35,954 bases of DNA, taken from contig JAPULH010000043.1 in NCBI GenBank assembly GCA_027295155.1, positions 1 to 35,954 on the forward strand, given 5' to 3'. This stretch comes from Gemmatimonadota bacterium. GTDB taxonomy: Bacteria; Gemmatimonadota; Gemmatimonadetes; Palauibacterales; Palauibacteraceae. This document shows positions 8,716 to 16,643 of this stretch, in pieces. Under the pieces are notes generated by a model. That model did no database searches and was not told the origin of the DNA. It was given only the letters and a program-made list of their open reading frames with translations. Position 1 is the first letter of the stretch. Each line of letters begins with the position of its first letter. The position numbers were made by a program, and so were the translations under genes.

Positions 8716-9378
8716 ATGACAGCCGAACTGGATTACCGCGACTACTGGGAGCGAGCGTTCACCTTCGATCGTTACGTTGCCAACGAGGTGGAGACGAACC
8801 GCTCCCTTTGGGAGGGCATCTACAAGAAGAGCCGGACCCCCGAGTCGGCGATACGGCGCGCGGCCGAGATCGGCGGCCGCTGGAAGCTGCTCGTGCTGTC
8901 GGAGGCTTGGTGCGGCGAGGCGTCGAACTCCGTCCCCGTCCTCGCCAGATTCGCGGAGGACGTGCCCAACTTCGAGCTCCGGATCATCAAGCGAGATGAG
9001 AACCTGGAACTCATGGACCGGTACCTGACGGACGGCAGTCGATCCATCCCGATCTCGATCATCCTGGACGAGGCGTTCCAGCCGATCGGAGCCTGGGGGC
9101 CAAGGCCCGTCGAGCTGCAGGAGTTCGTCCTCGGCGAGAAGGCCGGGGGCGTGCGCCCGAACGAGGAGATCTATGTCGACACGCGGCGCTGGTACGCCCG
9201 TGACAAGGGCGAGACGACGCTGCGCGAGCTGCTCCAGCGGGTAGGGGCTCCGATGGTTATGGGCCTGACCTTCAGGCCCTCCCCTCGAGCCCAACGCCTT
9301 AACAGGTCGCTGAGTCAGCGACCTGTTAGTATGGTGACGGTGCTCGGTGGGATCGGACCCTCGGCCGGAGATGGCTGA
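8716..9378 (+). CDS. thioredoxin-family protein (WCGEAS motif); true 3' end uncertain
   Basis: WKLLVLSEAWCGEASNSVPVLARFAEDVPNFELRIIKRDENLELMDRYLTDGSRSIPISIILDE. About 40 terminal residues run through two inverted repeats and look non-conserved. Confidence 0.75.
   Translation: MTAELDYRDYWERAFTFDRYVANEVETNRSLWEGIYKKSRTPESAIRRAAEIGGRWKLLVLSEAWCGEASNSVPVLARFAEDVPNFELRIIKRDENLELMDRYLTDGSRSIPISIILDEAFQPIGAWGPRPVELQEFVLGEKAGGVRPNEEIYVDTRRWYARDKGETTLRELLQRVGAPMVMGLTFRPSPRAQRLNRSLSQRPVSMVTVLGGIGPSAGDG
9261..9279. repeat. inverted repeat GGGCCTGA-CCT-TCAGGCCC
   Basis: Perfect 8-bp arms, 3-nt loop. Confidence 0.9.
9300..9328. promoter_or_regulatory. 29-bp palindrome TAACAGGTCGCTGA-G-TCAGCGACCTGTTA (candidate operator or hairpin)
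   Basis: Perfect 14-bp arms around one central base. Confidence 0.6.
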
Positions 9379-9638
9379 TGCCGTGCCTGTTCGCATTCGG
9401 GGCGCTCATCGCGCCTCGCGCTCTTGTCGTTCTGCTCTGGCTGCTGACGAGTTGGTTCGAGGGCCTGTTCGCCACGGCGCTCTGGCCCGTTCTCGGCTTC
9501 GTCTTTCTCCCCACGACCTTGCTCTGGTACACGGCCGTCCAGCACTGGTACGGCGGCGAGTGGGACGCTCTTCAGATCATCGGAATCGTGGTCGCGCTCT
9601 CAATCGACGCCTCTCCCGCCGGCGGCCGGCGACGGTGA
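9378..9638 (+). CDS. small integral membrane protein (86 aa)
   Basis: MPCLFAFGALIAPRALVVLLWLLTSWFEGLFATALWPVLGFVFLPTTLLWYTAVQHW...IGIVVALSID; ATG overlaps upstream TGA (TGATG). Confidence 0.75.
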   Translation: MPCLFAFGALIAPRALVVLLWLLTSWFEGLFATALWPVLGFVFLPTTLLWYTAVQHWYGGEWDALQIIGIVVALSIDASPAGGRRR

Positions 9639-11095
9639 GCGCGTGGATGGGGCCGGCGGCGATGACGGCACTGGCCCTCACGCTTCTCCTGGGCAGCCCA
9701 TCGCCGGCGTCCGCCCAGACGCTGGAGGCCGAGCTTCGGGACACGGCGAATCGGTACACGGAGGACCAGACCCGTGGGCTGAGCCTGATCGCGCCCCGCC
9801 ACATGGAGCGCGCAGCTGACCGGCTGGGGCGTGCGCAGGCGGAGCACAGTCGCGGCGGCCGGATCGAGAACATTCGCAAGAGCTTGCGGGAGGCCGAGGA
9901 GGCTCTCGAGGGAGCGGAGGCACTCCAGGAGATCGGAGAGGTGTTGATGCGCGGCGCACTGGCCGCTCGTGGGGACGCGCTCGCGGCGAATGCGCCCCAC
10001 TTCGCCTCGGCGGAATGGTCCGTGGCGGAGAAGAAGGCGCGGGAGACGGGCCGAAAGATCGAGGACGGCAACCAGAACGACGCGAGACGGCGAGCCGCCG
10101 AGGCGGAGATGCTGTACCGGGAGGCCGAGCTCCAGGCGGTCCGCAACAGCGTGCTCGGTGAAGCCCGGCGCCTGCGCGAAGCCGCCATGGAAGCGCGAGC
10201 GGACCGATACGCGCCGGAGACGCTCGCGGAGGCGGACGCGCTGCTGAGTCGGGCGGACGCATCGCTCGGGCTCGACCCGGGCCAGCCCTCCGGCGCGGGG
10301 GAGCTGGCCGGGCGGGCGGCCGACAGCTATCGGCACGCGACCTGGATCGCGGCGCTTGCCGACAGCGTCCGGAGGCGTGAGGTAGCCACGGAGACGGTGA
10401 TCCGCCGCTACGAGGAGGAAACGGCGGAGATCGCCGGCCTGTTCAGGTTGGAACCTAGCTTCGCGGAAGGAAGCCGGCCTGCTGCGGCCCAGGTCGAAGC
10501 GGCGATCCGGAGCCTGCAGGAAGACCGCCAGCGTCTGGAGGCCTCTCTGGCTGACCGCGAGGTGCAGATCCGCGGCCTTCAGGCCTCCTCCGACTCGCTC
10601 GAGGCGAGCCTGGCCCGCCTCGAGGAGAGGGAAGCGACGATCTCCGCCGAACTCCGGAAGCGGGAGCGAAGCGAGGAAACGCTGCGTGAGGTCCGGGCTC
10701 TCTTCAACCCCGAGGAGGCCGAGATCCTGATCGGCGTCGACCGCATCACCATCCGCCTCCTCGGCCTCACGTTCGACTCGGGCTCCGACAAGATCCGGCC
10801 GGAGGACTACTCGCTGCTCACGAAGCTGCAGCAGGCGATCCGTGCCTTCCCGGAAGCCGAGATCGTCGTGGAGGGCCACACGGACTCGCAGGGCAACGAC
10901 GAGTTCAACCGGGCCCTGAGTCTGCGTCGCGCCATCGCGGTGCGCGAGTACACGCTCGCCAACATGGCGATGAGCGCAGACCGGATACGGTCGATCGGGT
11001 ACGGGGAGAGCCGGCCGATCGCGACCAACGACACGGCCCAGGGGCGGGCGCGGAACCGCCGGATTGACGTGGTCCTGGAGCTTTCGCCCGAGTAG
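9635..11095 (+). CDS. OmpA-family protein with N-terminal coiled-coil repeats
   Basis: MTALALTLLLGSPSPASAQ signal peptide, long helical E/R/A-rich region, C-terminal LTFDSGSDKIRPEDYSLL...IVVEGHTDSQGNDEFNRALSLRRAIAVREYL...GYGESRPIATNDTAQGRARNRRIDVVL. GTG start overlaps upstream TGA (GTGA); ATG 9647 is an alternative. Confidence 0.9.
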   Translation: MSAWMGPAAMTALALTLLLGSPSPASAQTLEAELRDTANRYTEDQTRGLSLIAPRHMERAADRLGRAQAEHSRGGRIENIRKSLREAEEALEGAEALQEIGEVLMRGALAARGDALAANAPHFASAEWSVAEKKARETGRKIEDGNQNDARRRAAEAEMLYREAELQAVRNSVLGEARRLREAAMEARADRYAPETLAEADALLSRADASLGLDPGQPSGAGELAGRAADSYRHATWIAALADSVRRREVATETVIRRYEEETAEIAGLFRLEPSFAEGSRPAAAQVEAAIRSLQEDRQRLEASLADREVQIRGLQASSDSLEASLARLEEREATISAELRKRERSEETLREVRALFNPEEAEILIGVDRITIRLLGLTFDSGSDKIRPEDYSLLTKLQQAIRAFPEAEIVVEGHTDSQGNDEFNRALSLRRAIAVREYTLANMAMSADRIRSIGYGESRPIATNDTAQGRARNRRIDVVLELSPE

Positions 11096-11106
11096 GCTTC
11101 GGCCGC

Positions 11107-11337
11107 CTAGCGGCGCTTCAGGATCACGTAAAGGGCCGCACCGACACCGAACGTCTTCGCGCCGACCGCCAGCGTAGCACCGACCACACGGCCGATGTCC
11201 GCGGCCGCGCCCCGGCGACCCTGCCGCCACGGGCGGCTCGCCTCGCGCCTCAGCCGCCGAAAGCCGTAGCGGACCAGGCCGCGGCCGATCCACACCAGCG
11301 CCCTGCTACCGCTCGAGCCACCCACCAAAACGCTCAT
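11107..11337 (-). CDS. hypothetical small protein with C-terminal hydrophobic helix
   Basis: MSVLVGGSSGSRALVWIGRGLVRYGFRRLRRE...TLAVGAKTFGVGAALYVILKRR; ATGA overlap with upstream SDR gene. Confidence 0.55.
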   Translation of the reverse strand: MSVLVGGSSGSRALVWIGRGLVRYGFRRLRREASRPWRQGRRGAAADIGRVVGATLAVGAKTFGVGAALYVILKRR

Positions 11338-12167
11338 CGTCCTTCGCCTCCGGCCTTTCCGCTCCCACCACTCAGCCCGGCACCCACGACGTCCTCACCC
11401 CCGTCGACACGTATGACGTTGCCGGTCATCCAGGCGGTCTCGGGCCGCGATAAGGCCACCAGGCACCGCCCGACATCCTCCGGCGTCGTCAGCCGGCCGT
11501 GCGGGTTGATCTGACTGGCGATCTCGATCATCCGCTCGTGCCCGGGGATCTTCCGCAGAGCAGGCGTGTCCGTAACGCCCGCTCGGATGGCGTTCACCGT
11601 GATCCCGCGCGGAGCCAACTCCATCGCGAGCTGCCGGCAGTGAGATTCCAGCGCCGCCTTCGCCGCCGACACGGGGCCGTAGGACGGGCTTACCCGATCA
11701 CCGCCCGAGCTGGTCATTGCGAAGATCCGCCCTCCCTCGACCATCAACCCCCGGGAGACCAGGCCCTGAGTCCAGTAGACGAGGCTGTGAGCCATCACCT
11801 CGAGCGTCATGTCCATCTGCTTCGGCGTGATGGCCGCCACCCCCTCTGCAGCCACGAAGGCTCGCAACGTACCGAACGCGAGGGAGTGCAGGAGCACCCG
11901 AACCGACCCGGGCGGGGCCTCCGACGCGATCCGATCGAGGACTTGATCGCGCTTCTCCGAATCGGCAGCGTTGATGTTGAAGAACGTCGCCCTCCGTCCC
12001 GCGGCCTCGATGTCCGCGACGATCTCCCGCACGTGCTCGAGGCCGGCGCGGCGGTCCAGGTGGACGCCATAGATGTCGTAGCCGGCCTCGGCCAGAGCAC
12101 GGCCTGTCGCCTCTCCAAAGCCGCTCGAAGCCCCCAGAATCACCGCGGATACGGGCTCTTGAGTCAC
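11334..12167 (-). CDS. short-chain dehydrogenase/reductase, enoyl-ACP-reductase-like
   Basis: VTQEPVSAVILGASSGFGEATGRALAEAGYDIYGVHLD...LLHSLAFGTL...YGPVSAAKAALESHCRQLAMELAPRGITVNAIRAGVTDTPALRKIPG; GTG start at 12167. Confidence 0.85.
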   Translation of the reverse strand: MTQEPVSAVILGASSGFGEATGRALAEAGYDIYGVHLDRRAGLEHVREIVADIEAAGRRATFFNINAADSEKRDQVLDRIASEAPPGSVRVLLHSLAFGTLRAFVAAEGVAAITPKQMDMTLEVMAHSLVYWTQGLVSRGLMVEGGRIFAMTSSGGDRVSPSYGPVSAAKAALESHCRQLAMELAPRGITVNAIRAGVTDTPALRKIPGHERMIEIASQINPHGRLTTPEDVGRCLVALSRPETAWMTGNVIRVDGGEDVVGAGLSGGSGKAGGEGR

Positions 12168-12198
12168 CTTCCCCTCCTCCACCGAAGGCGTGTCCGGA

Positions 12199-12657
12199 TC
12201 ACAGGCCCGAGCCTGTGTTCTCGAGCGGATACCCCGCCGCGCTCCAGGCCCGCATGCCGCCGGGCAGGTCGTACACGTCCGTGTAGCCCAGCGAAGCAAG
12301 GACGGACGACGCGGTCTCGCTCATGTTTCCGCTGCGGCAGTACAGCACGATCTTCGCCCCCTTATCGCTCGGCAACTTATCCAGGTTGGCCTCCATCTGG
12401 TCGAACGGGATGTTCTGATCCGTTCCGGGAATGTCGCCGGCGTAAGGGATGTGCACGTTCACGAGGACGAAATCCTTCGCGGCCATCATCTCGTGCAGCT
12501 CACCCGCTGTAAGGTCCCCGTAGGACGCCGATGCCTCCTGGGCGGCGGCGGGCGCTGCTGCGTCCGATGCCTCCTGGGTATCTGCGCCCGGCCCGCACGC
12601 CGCCAGCGTGCCGGCACCGACAAGAAGCAATCGAAGGAGCCTGCTCATCTTCTCCAT
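12199..12657 (-). CDS. rhodanese-domain lipoprotein
   Basis: Lipobox LAACGPG; VLYCRSGNMSETASSVLASLGYTDVYDLPGGMRAWSAAGYP. Confidence 0.9.
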   Translation of the reverse strand: MEKMSRLLRLLLVGAGTLAACGPGADTQEASDAAAPAAAQEASASYGDLTAGELHEMMAAKDFVLVNVHIPYAGDIPGTDQNIPFDQMEANLDKLPSDKGAKIVLYCRSGNMSETASSVLASLGYTDVYDLPGGMRAWSAAGYPLENTGSGL

Positions 12658-12714
12658 AGCCCTCGTCTCCCACCAAGGTCGTACGTGGGCATCAAGCGCC
12701 GCCAGCGGCCGCGC

Positions 12715-14253
12715 TCAGCCCATCCATACCGCGACCACCGTATACAGTACGGCCGCCAGCCCGGCAGCGCCCAGGGCCATGGGCAGCTGTGTCGTCACGT
12801 GATCCATCAGATCACAGCCCGTGGCGAGCGAAGAGAGGATTGTCGTATCGGAGATCGGTGAGCACTGATCGCCAAACACACTCCCGCCTGTGACGGCCGC
12901 GAAGTTGAGCGCCAGATAGCCGGGATCCGGGCTCAGGCTCCAGGCCAACGGCATGGCCACGGGGAAGAGGACGGCGTAGGTGCCCCAGGACGTTCCTGTC
13001 GAGAACGCGATCAGCATGGAGACGAACAGCAGAAGCGCCGGGAGTGCCACCGGCGATACGACGTTGCCGAGCTCCGTCACGACGTACGACGCTGTGCCCA
13101 GCGCGTCCGTGACGGACTTCAGGGTAACGGCCAGAGCGAGAACGAGGGCCCCGATCGTCACTCCCTTGCACCCCGACACCAGACCGTCCATGACGTCCCG
13201 CAGGCTCATTCCCCGTGCCATCGCCACCCCCATCGCCACCAGCACCGCCAGGACGAAGGCCTCCGCGATCAGGAGCGTCGGCTCCTCGCGGCGTCCCAGG
13301 ACGAAGAAAGTCCACACGTACGGGATAATCGCCACTCCGAGAAGGGTCCCGATCGGCGCGAAGAAGTCGATCAGCGAGGGGCGGTATCCCGTGGGCACAC
13401 GCACCTCGGAGAGTTCCTCGGCGGCGAGGGGCTCCGCTCCATCCCGGTCCAGCTGTCCGGATTCGCGCGCCCGGCGACGGGCCTCCTGCATCCGCCGACC
13501 GGGAAGGATCGGCAGCCGGTCCCAAGCGAAGAGCAGGGTGAAGGCGATCGCCAGCATCGCATAGAAGTTGAACGGAAGCGCGCGGAAGAAGAACGCGATC
13601 GCCTCCTGCCGGGTCTCCAGAATCGGCACGGTGCCCACAACCAGGCCGCCCACGTAGATCGGCCAGATGTTGAACGGGATGAGGGTCGCCACCGGTGAAG
13701 CGGTCGAGTCCACGATGTACGCCAGCTCCTCGTGCGACACCCGGTGGCGGTCGGTGATCGGACGGACGGTCGTCCCGGTCAGCACCGTGCTGATCGTTCC
13801 TCCCTGGTGAAACACGAGGCCCATCAGCCAGCCGAAGAACTTCGCCGACCTCGGCCCGCTCACGACCTTGTCGCCCGCCCAATCGGCGAAGCGTAGAGCT
13901 CCGCCCGTGCGCGTCCAAACGCCGATCAAGCCGCCGAGAGCCCACAGGTAGACCAGCAGGATGAGGCCGAAATCCGGTGAGCCTATGGAAGGAATGAGGA
14001 ACTCCTGCACGATGTTCAGCCGGCCCGTGATCACCCCACCGAGCGCGATCCCGATGAACAGCGCGGCCACGACATCTCGAAGAGCGAAGGCGAGAACGAG
14101 CGTTACAACCGGAGGGGCGAGGGACCAGATGCCGTAGTGCTCGCCCAAGTAGGGAAGCCTCCCGGCGGTCCACACGCCGGCCGCCAGCAGCCCCACGGCG
14201 ACGAGGACGCCCAACGCACGCCGTCTGCGTCGCCGGGTGGCTGTTTCCGTCAC
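12715..14253 (-). CDS. Na+/H+ antiporter NhaC family protein
   Basis: FALRDVVAALFIGIALGG...HQGGTISTVLTGTTVRPITDRHRVSHEELAYIVDSTASPVATLIPFNIWPIYVGG...FSTGTSWGTYAVLFPVAMPLA...GGSVFGDQCSPISDTTILSSLATGCDLMDHVTTQLP. Confidence 0.93.
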   Translation of the reverse strand: MTETATRRRRRRALGVLVAVGLLAAGVWTAGRLPYLGEHYGIWSLAPPVVTLVLAFALRDVVAALFIGIALGGVITGRLNIVQEFLIPSIGSPDFGLILLVYLWALGGLIGVWTRTGGALRFADWAGDKVVSGPRSAKFFGWLMGLVFHQGGTISTVLTGTTVRPITDRHRVSHEELAYIVDSTASPVATLIPFNIWPIYVGGLVVGTVPILETRQEAIAFFFRALPFNFYAMLAIAFTLLFAWDRLPILPGRRMQEARRRARESGQLDRDGAEPLAAEELSEVRVPTGYRPSLIDFFAPIGTLLGVAIIPYVWTFFVLGRREEPTLLIAEAFVLAVLVAMGVAMARGMSLRDVMDGLVSGCKGVTIGALVLALAVTLKSVTDALGTASYVVTELGNVVSPVALPALLLFVSMLIAFSTGTSWGTYAVLFPVAMPLAWSLSPDPGYLALNFAAVTGGSVFGDQCSPISDTTILSSLATGCDLMDHVTTQLPMALGAAGLAAVLYTVVAVWMG

Positions 14254-14621
14254 GTCAGTCGTTCCTTACTCACCAATCGCCCATCACCCGGCGGAGTTTG
14301 CACGAAAGCCGACCCACCTCGGAGACCGCGCCCCCCACCTTGCGGGCGTTCCGGCGACGCAGGCAAGATCGCTTCATCCGCGGAGGCGGCGGCGGCCCAT
14401 TGAAGCCTGGTGCAGCGGCTCCAGTTTTTCAAAAAAATCGTGTCATCCGAGCGCATTCGGTGGCGTACGTGGATGGCGGAAATATGGCGCCGCCTCTTTC
14501 TTTTACGCCGAACCGCCGCGCGGGGCGCTCGTGTCGGCGGGAGAAATCCACGAGAAGAGCAGAGTTTTCTACATTTTATTAAGCTAGTGCGACCACGTCA
14601 CTTACGCGGTCAACACCGTCT

Positions 14622-14662
14622 CAACCCGCTGAGGTGGCGGGTTGCAGGCGCCCGAGAGCCTG
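14622..14662 (+). other. two consecutive hairpins followed by T-rich run (candidate leader terminator/attenuator)
   Basis: CAACCCGC-TGAGGTG-GCGGGTTG (14622-14644), then CAGGC-GCCCGAGA-GCCTG (14645-14662) followed by TTTATTGTT. Confidence 0.4.
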
Positions 14663-14775
14663 TTTATTGTTGGGCTCCTGCTGAATGAACGGCCATCGCT
14701 GGTCCGGTCGGACGCAAGGTAGCAAGGGACATTGATCCCATTCTTCACTTTTTGCCGAGGGGGGCACTGCGCCGG

Positions 14776-14964
14776 ATGAGGGACACGCGACCTGTTGAAC
14801 TCGTGGTGAATTTGCCGGAAGGGCTGGCGGAAGAGGTCGAGGAGGTACGACAGACCGACCCGGAATTCCTGAGCGACGTCATCGTTTACGGAATCTGCCG
14901 TCGGACGATCTTCAACGAGTTACGCAAGGCGCGCAGAGAGGGCGCCACCGCCCCCACTACCTAG
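14776..14964 (+). CDS. hypothetical protein (62 aa)
   Basis: MRDTRPVELVVNLPEGLAEEVEEVRQTDPEFLSDVIVYGICRRTIFNELRKARREGATAPTT; composition compatible with a real small helical protein. Confidence 0.5.
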   Translation: MRDTRPVELVVNLPEGLAEEVEEVRQTDPEFLSDVIVYGICRRTIFNELRKARREGATAPTT

Positions 14965-15059
14965 TAGGCGCAACCCCCGCTCGCAGGTACACCCTGCCAG
15001 CGGAGCGGACCACACCCACCGATCCTCGGCCTCGAGGGCGGGACGGCACGTGCTTTCGC

Positions 15060-15090
15060 TTGACACCCCATAGGCTTCTCCGCCTATTGC
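15060..15090 (+). promoter_or_regulatory. candidate promoter with embedded inverted repeat
   Basis: Consensus -35 TTGACA at 15060-15065; weak -10 TATTGC at 15085-15090 (19-nt spacing, non-ideal); inverted repeat ATAGGC-TTCTCC-GCCTAT at 15070-15087. Confidence 0.4.
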
Positions 15091-15109
15091 TACCGTTAGG
15101 TGCAGCGCT

Positions 15110-15586
15110 GTGGACCCCCGAACAGTCGGAGGGTTCGTCGTTTTGAGCCACGATCCTGCAGGTCGTGCGGGTCAGGCCGCCAGCCTGGGATCCGACGACC
15201 AAATCGACGAAGTTCTACGGGCGAAGTACCTCGATTTTTGCTCCGCCCGTCTCACCGAAGTGTTCCTATCCCTCTCCGAAGAGCGTATCTACCGGCTCGT
15301 CGAGGAGGCGGCCCGGGAGGCCAATCTTCAGGTCGGAACGCTCAACTTCCGATCCATGGTCCGCCTCGTCACACAGAAATTGGAGGAGAGCGTTCCGCTG
15401 CCGGACCTGGAGACGTGGGCCCGCGAGTACACCGCCGATCCAGAGCGCTTCGACAAGCACCTGCTCGGCCTGTGGAAGGATCTGGTGAAGGCCGACACGG
15501 GCGACGCCGCCGCCGACACGAGCGACGCCGGGAACACCGACGCGGGCGGTGCGGCGAACACCGGCGGTGCCACGGACGAAGCGTGA
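15110..15586 (+). CDS. hypothetical protein with D/T/G/A-rich C-terminal tail
   Basis: IDEVLRAKYLDFCSARLTEVFLSLSEERIYRLVEEAAREANLQ...tail ADTGDAAADTSDAGNTDAGGAANTGGATDEA; GTG start. Confidence 0.65.
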   Translation: MDPRTVGGFVVLSHDPAGRAGQAASLGSDDQIDEVLRAKYLDFCSARLTEVFLSLSEERIYRLVEEAAREANLQVGTLNFRSMVRLVTQKLEESVPLPDLETWAREYTADPERFDKHLLGLWKDLVKADTGDAAADTSDAGNTDAGGAANTGGATDEA

Positions 15587-15885
15587 TCCTCCGCAAGAAC
15601 ACAGCGGGATCGAACGCCGCTCGGCCCCAGCTCCAGATCTGGGCCGATGAGGTCGAGGCCCCGATCGGGCGACTGGCCGAGGGAAGCGACAGCTGGGAGC
15701 TACACGTGGTGGTCGAGCCCGTCCAGGCGGATCTCTACCGCGGGCGCATCTCCTTCCGAATGGACGAAGAGCGCTACGAAACAGCCGGTATTCTGCTGGA
15801 GGAGACGCAGAAGGCCGTGATCGAGCAGGCAGGCAAGCTTCCCGGCTCCGTCCTCCACCAGCTCCTGGCCTCCGCGCGCGGCTGA
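15583..15885 (+). CDS. hypothetical protein (100 aa), translationally coupled
   Basis: GTGA overlap with previous stop; VILRKNTAGSNAARPQLQIWADEVEAPIGRLAEGSDSWELHVVVEPVQADLYRGRISFRMDEERYETAGILLEETQKAVIEQAGKLPGSVLHQLLASARG. Confidence 0.65.
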   Translation: MILRKNTAGSNAARPQLQIWADEVEAPIGRLAEGSDSWELHVVVEPVQADLYRGRISFRMDEERYETAGILLEETQKAVIEQAGKLPGSVLHQLLASARG

Positions 15886-15900
15886 CCGCCGCCGTAGCGC

Positions 15901-16620
15901 TCAGGACGGGTGGTGAGCCCGGCCGGGACTCCGGAGTATCTCGTACGCCAGCGTCTTGAGGATCTTGACACCGGCTCGCATGGAGCCGGACATCGATCCA
16001 GACACCTTCGATACGCCGGCCGTCCGGGCTCGGAAGGCCACCGGAACGCCCCGCACACGACAGCCGGCCCGAAGTGCCCTCACCTGCATCTGCACGAACC
16101 AACCATAGTCGGGATCGTCCAGGTCGAGGCCCTGCAGACACGAGATCCGGATCGCCCGAAACGGGCCCATGTCGCGCACCCGGCTTCCGTACACCCGGCG
16201 GAGGAGCGTGGTGATGAACGCGTTGCCGAGCCGAGCGTGCGCGCGCACGCCGGGGACACCCGGACCCGAGCGGCGCTCGCCGACGACCTGGTCGGCTCTC
16301 CCGGCCAGGACCGGACGAACGAGCTCCCCGATCTGAGCGGGAGCGAGAAAGTCGTCCGCGTCGACGAACACCAGAACCTCCGGCCGCTTCTCCCACGAGA
16401 GGAGTTCGCGAATGCCAGCCAGGCAGGCCCGGCCGTAGCCGGGCTCGGCGACGTGAACCACCGTTGCTCCGCGGCCTACGGCGATCTGCGCCGTGGAATC
16501 GGTCGAGCCGTTGTCCACGACGATCGTGCGCTCCACGTCCGCGGCCGAGAGCCGGTCGAGGAGACCCGGCAGGCACTCGGCCTCGTTACGGGCGGGGATC
16601 AGCACCGCGACCGGGATCAC
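15901..16620 (-). CDS. glycosyltransferase family 2
   Basis: VIPVAVLIPARNEAECLPGLLDRL...TIVVDNGSTDSTAQIA...EPGYGRACLAGI...VFVDADDFLAP; GTG start at 16620. Confidence 0.88.
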   Translation of the reverse strand: MIPVAVLIPARNEAECLPGLLDRLSAADVERTIVVDNGSTDSTAQIAVGRGATVVHVAEPGYGRACLAGIRELLSWEKRPEVLVFVDADDFLAPAQIGELVRPVLAGRADQVVGERRSGPGVPGVRAHARLGNAFITTLLRRVYGSRVRDMGPFRAIRISCLQGLDLDDPDYGWFVQMQVRALRAGCRVRGVPVAFRARTAGVSKVSGSMSGSMRAGVKILKTLAYEILRSPGRAHHPS

Positions 16621-16643
16621 GGAACCCCGTGGAGGGCCCGCTG

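Noticed and set aside
8023-9396. 457-aa minus-strand ORF
   Set aside because: Overlaps the real P5C dehydrogenase in another frame and is antisense to the thioredoxin-like gene; no family signature.
11096-11106. Possible terminator between OmpA-like gene and the 76-aa ORF (TAGGC...GCCTA / GCCGC-CTA-GCGGC)
   Set aside because: Very short stems and no T-run; not distinguishable from GC-rich background.
9572-11293. 573-aa minus-strand ORF
   Set aside because: Antisense to the OmpA-family gene; low-complexity R/G/L composition and no recognisable motif. An artefact of high GC.
12812-14173. 453-aa minus-strand ORF in a second frame of the NhaC gene
   Set aside because: Out-of-frame shadow of the antiporter; hydrophilic R/D/G-rich composition.
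14700-14735. Possible c-di-GMP (GEMM) riboswitch from GGACGCAAGGTAGC
   Set aside because: Only a short resemblance to the GACGCAAAGC core; the companion conserved segment is not present in the expected place.
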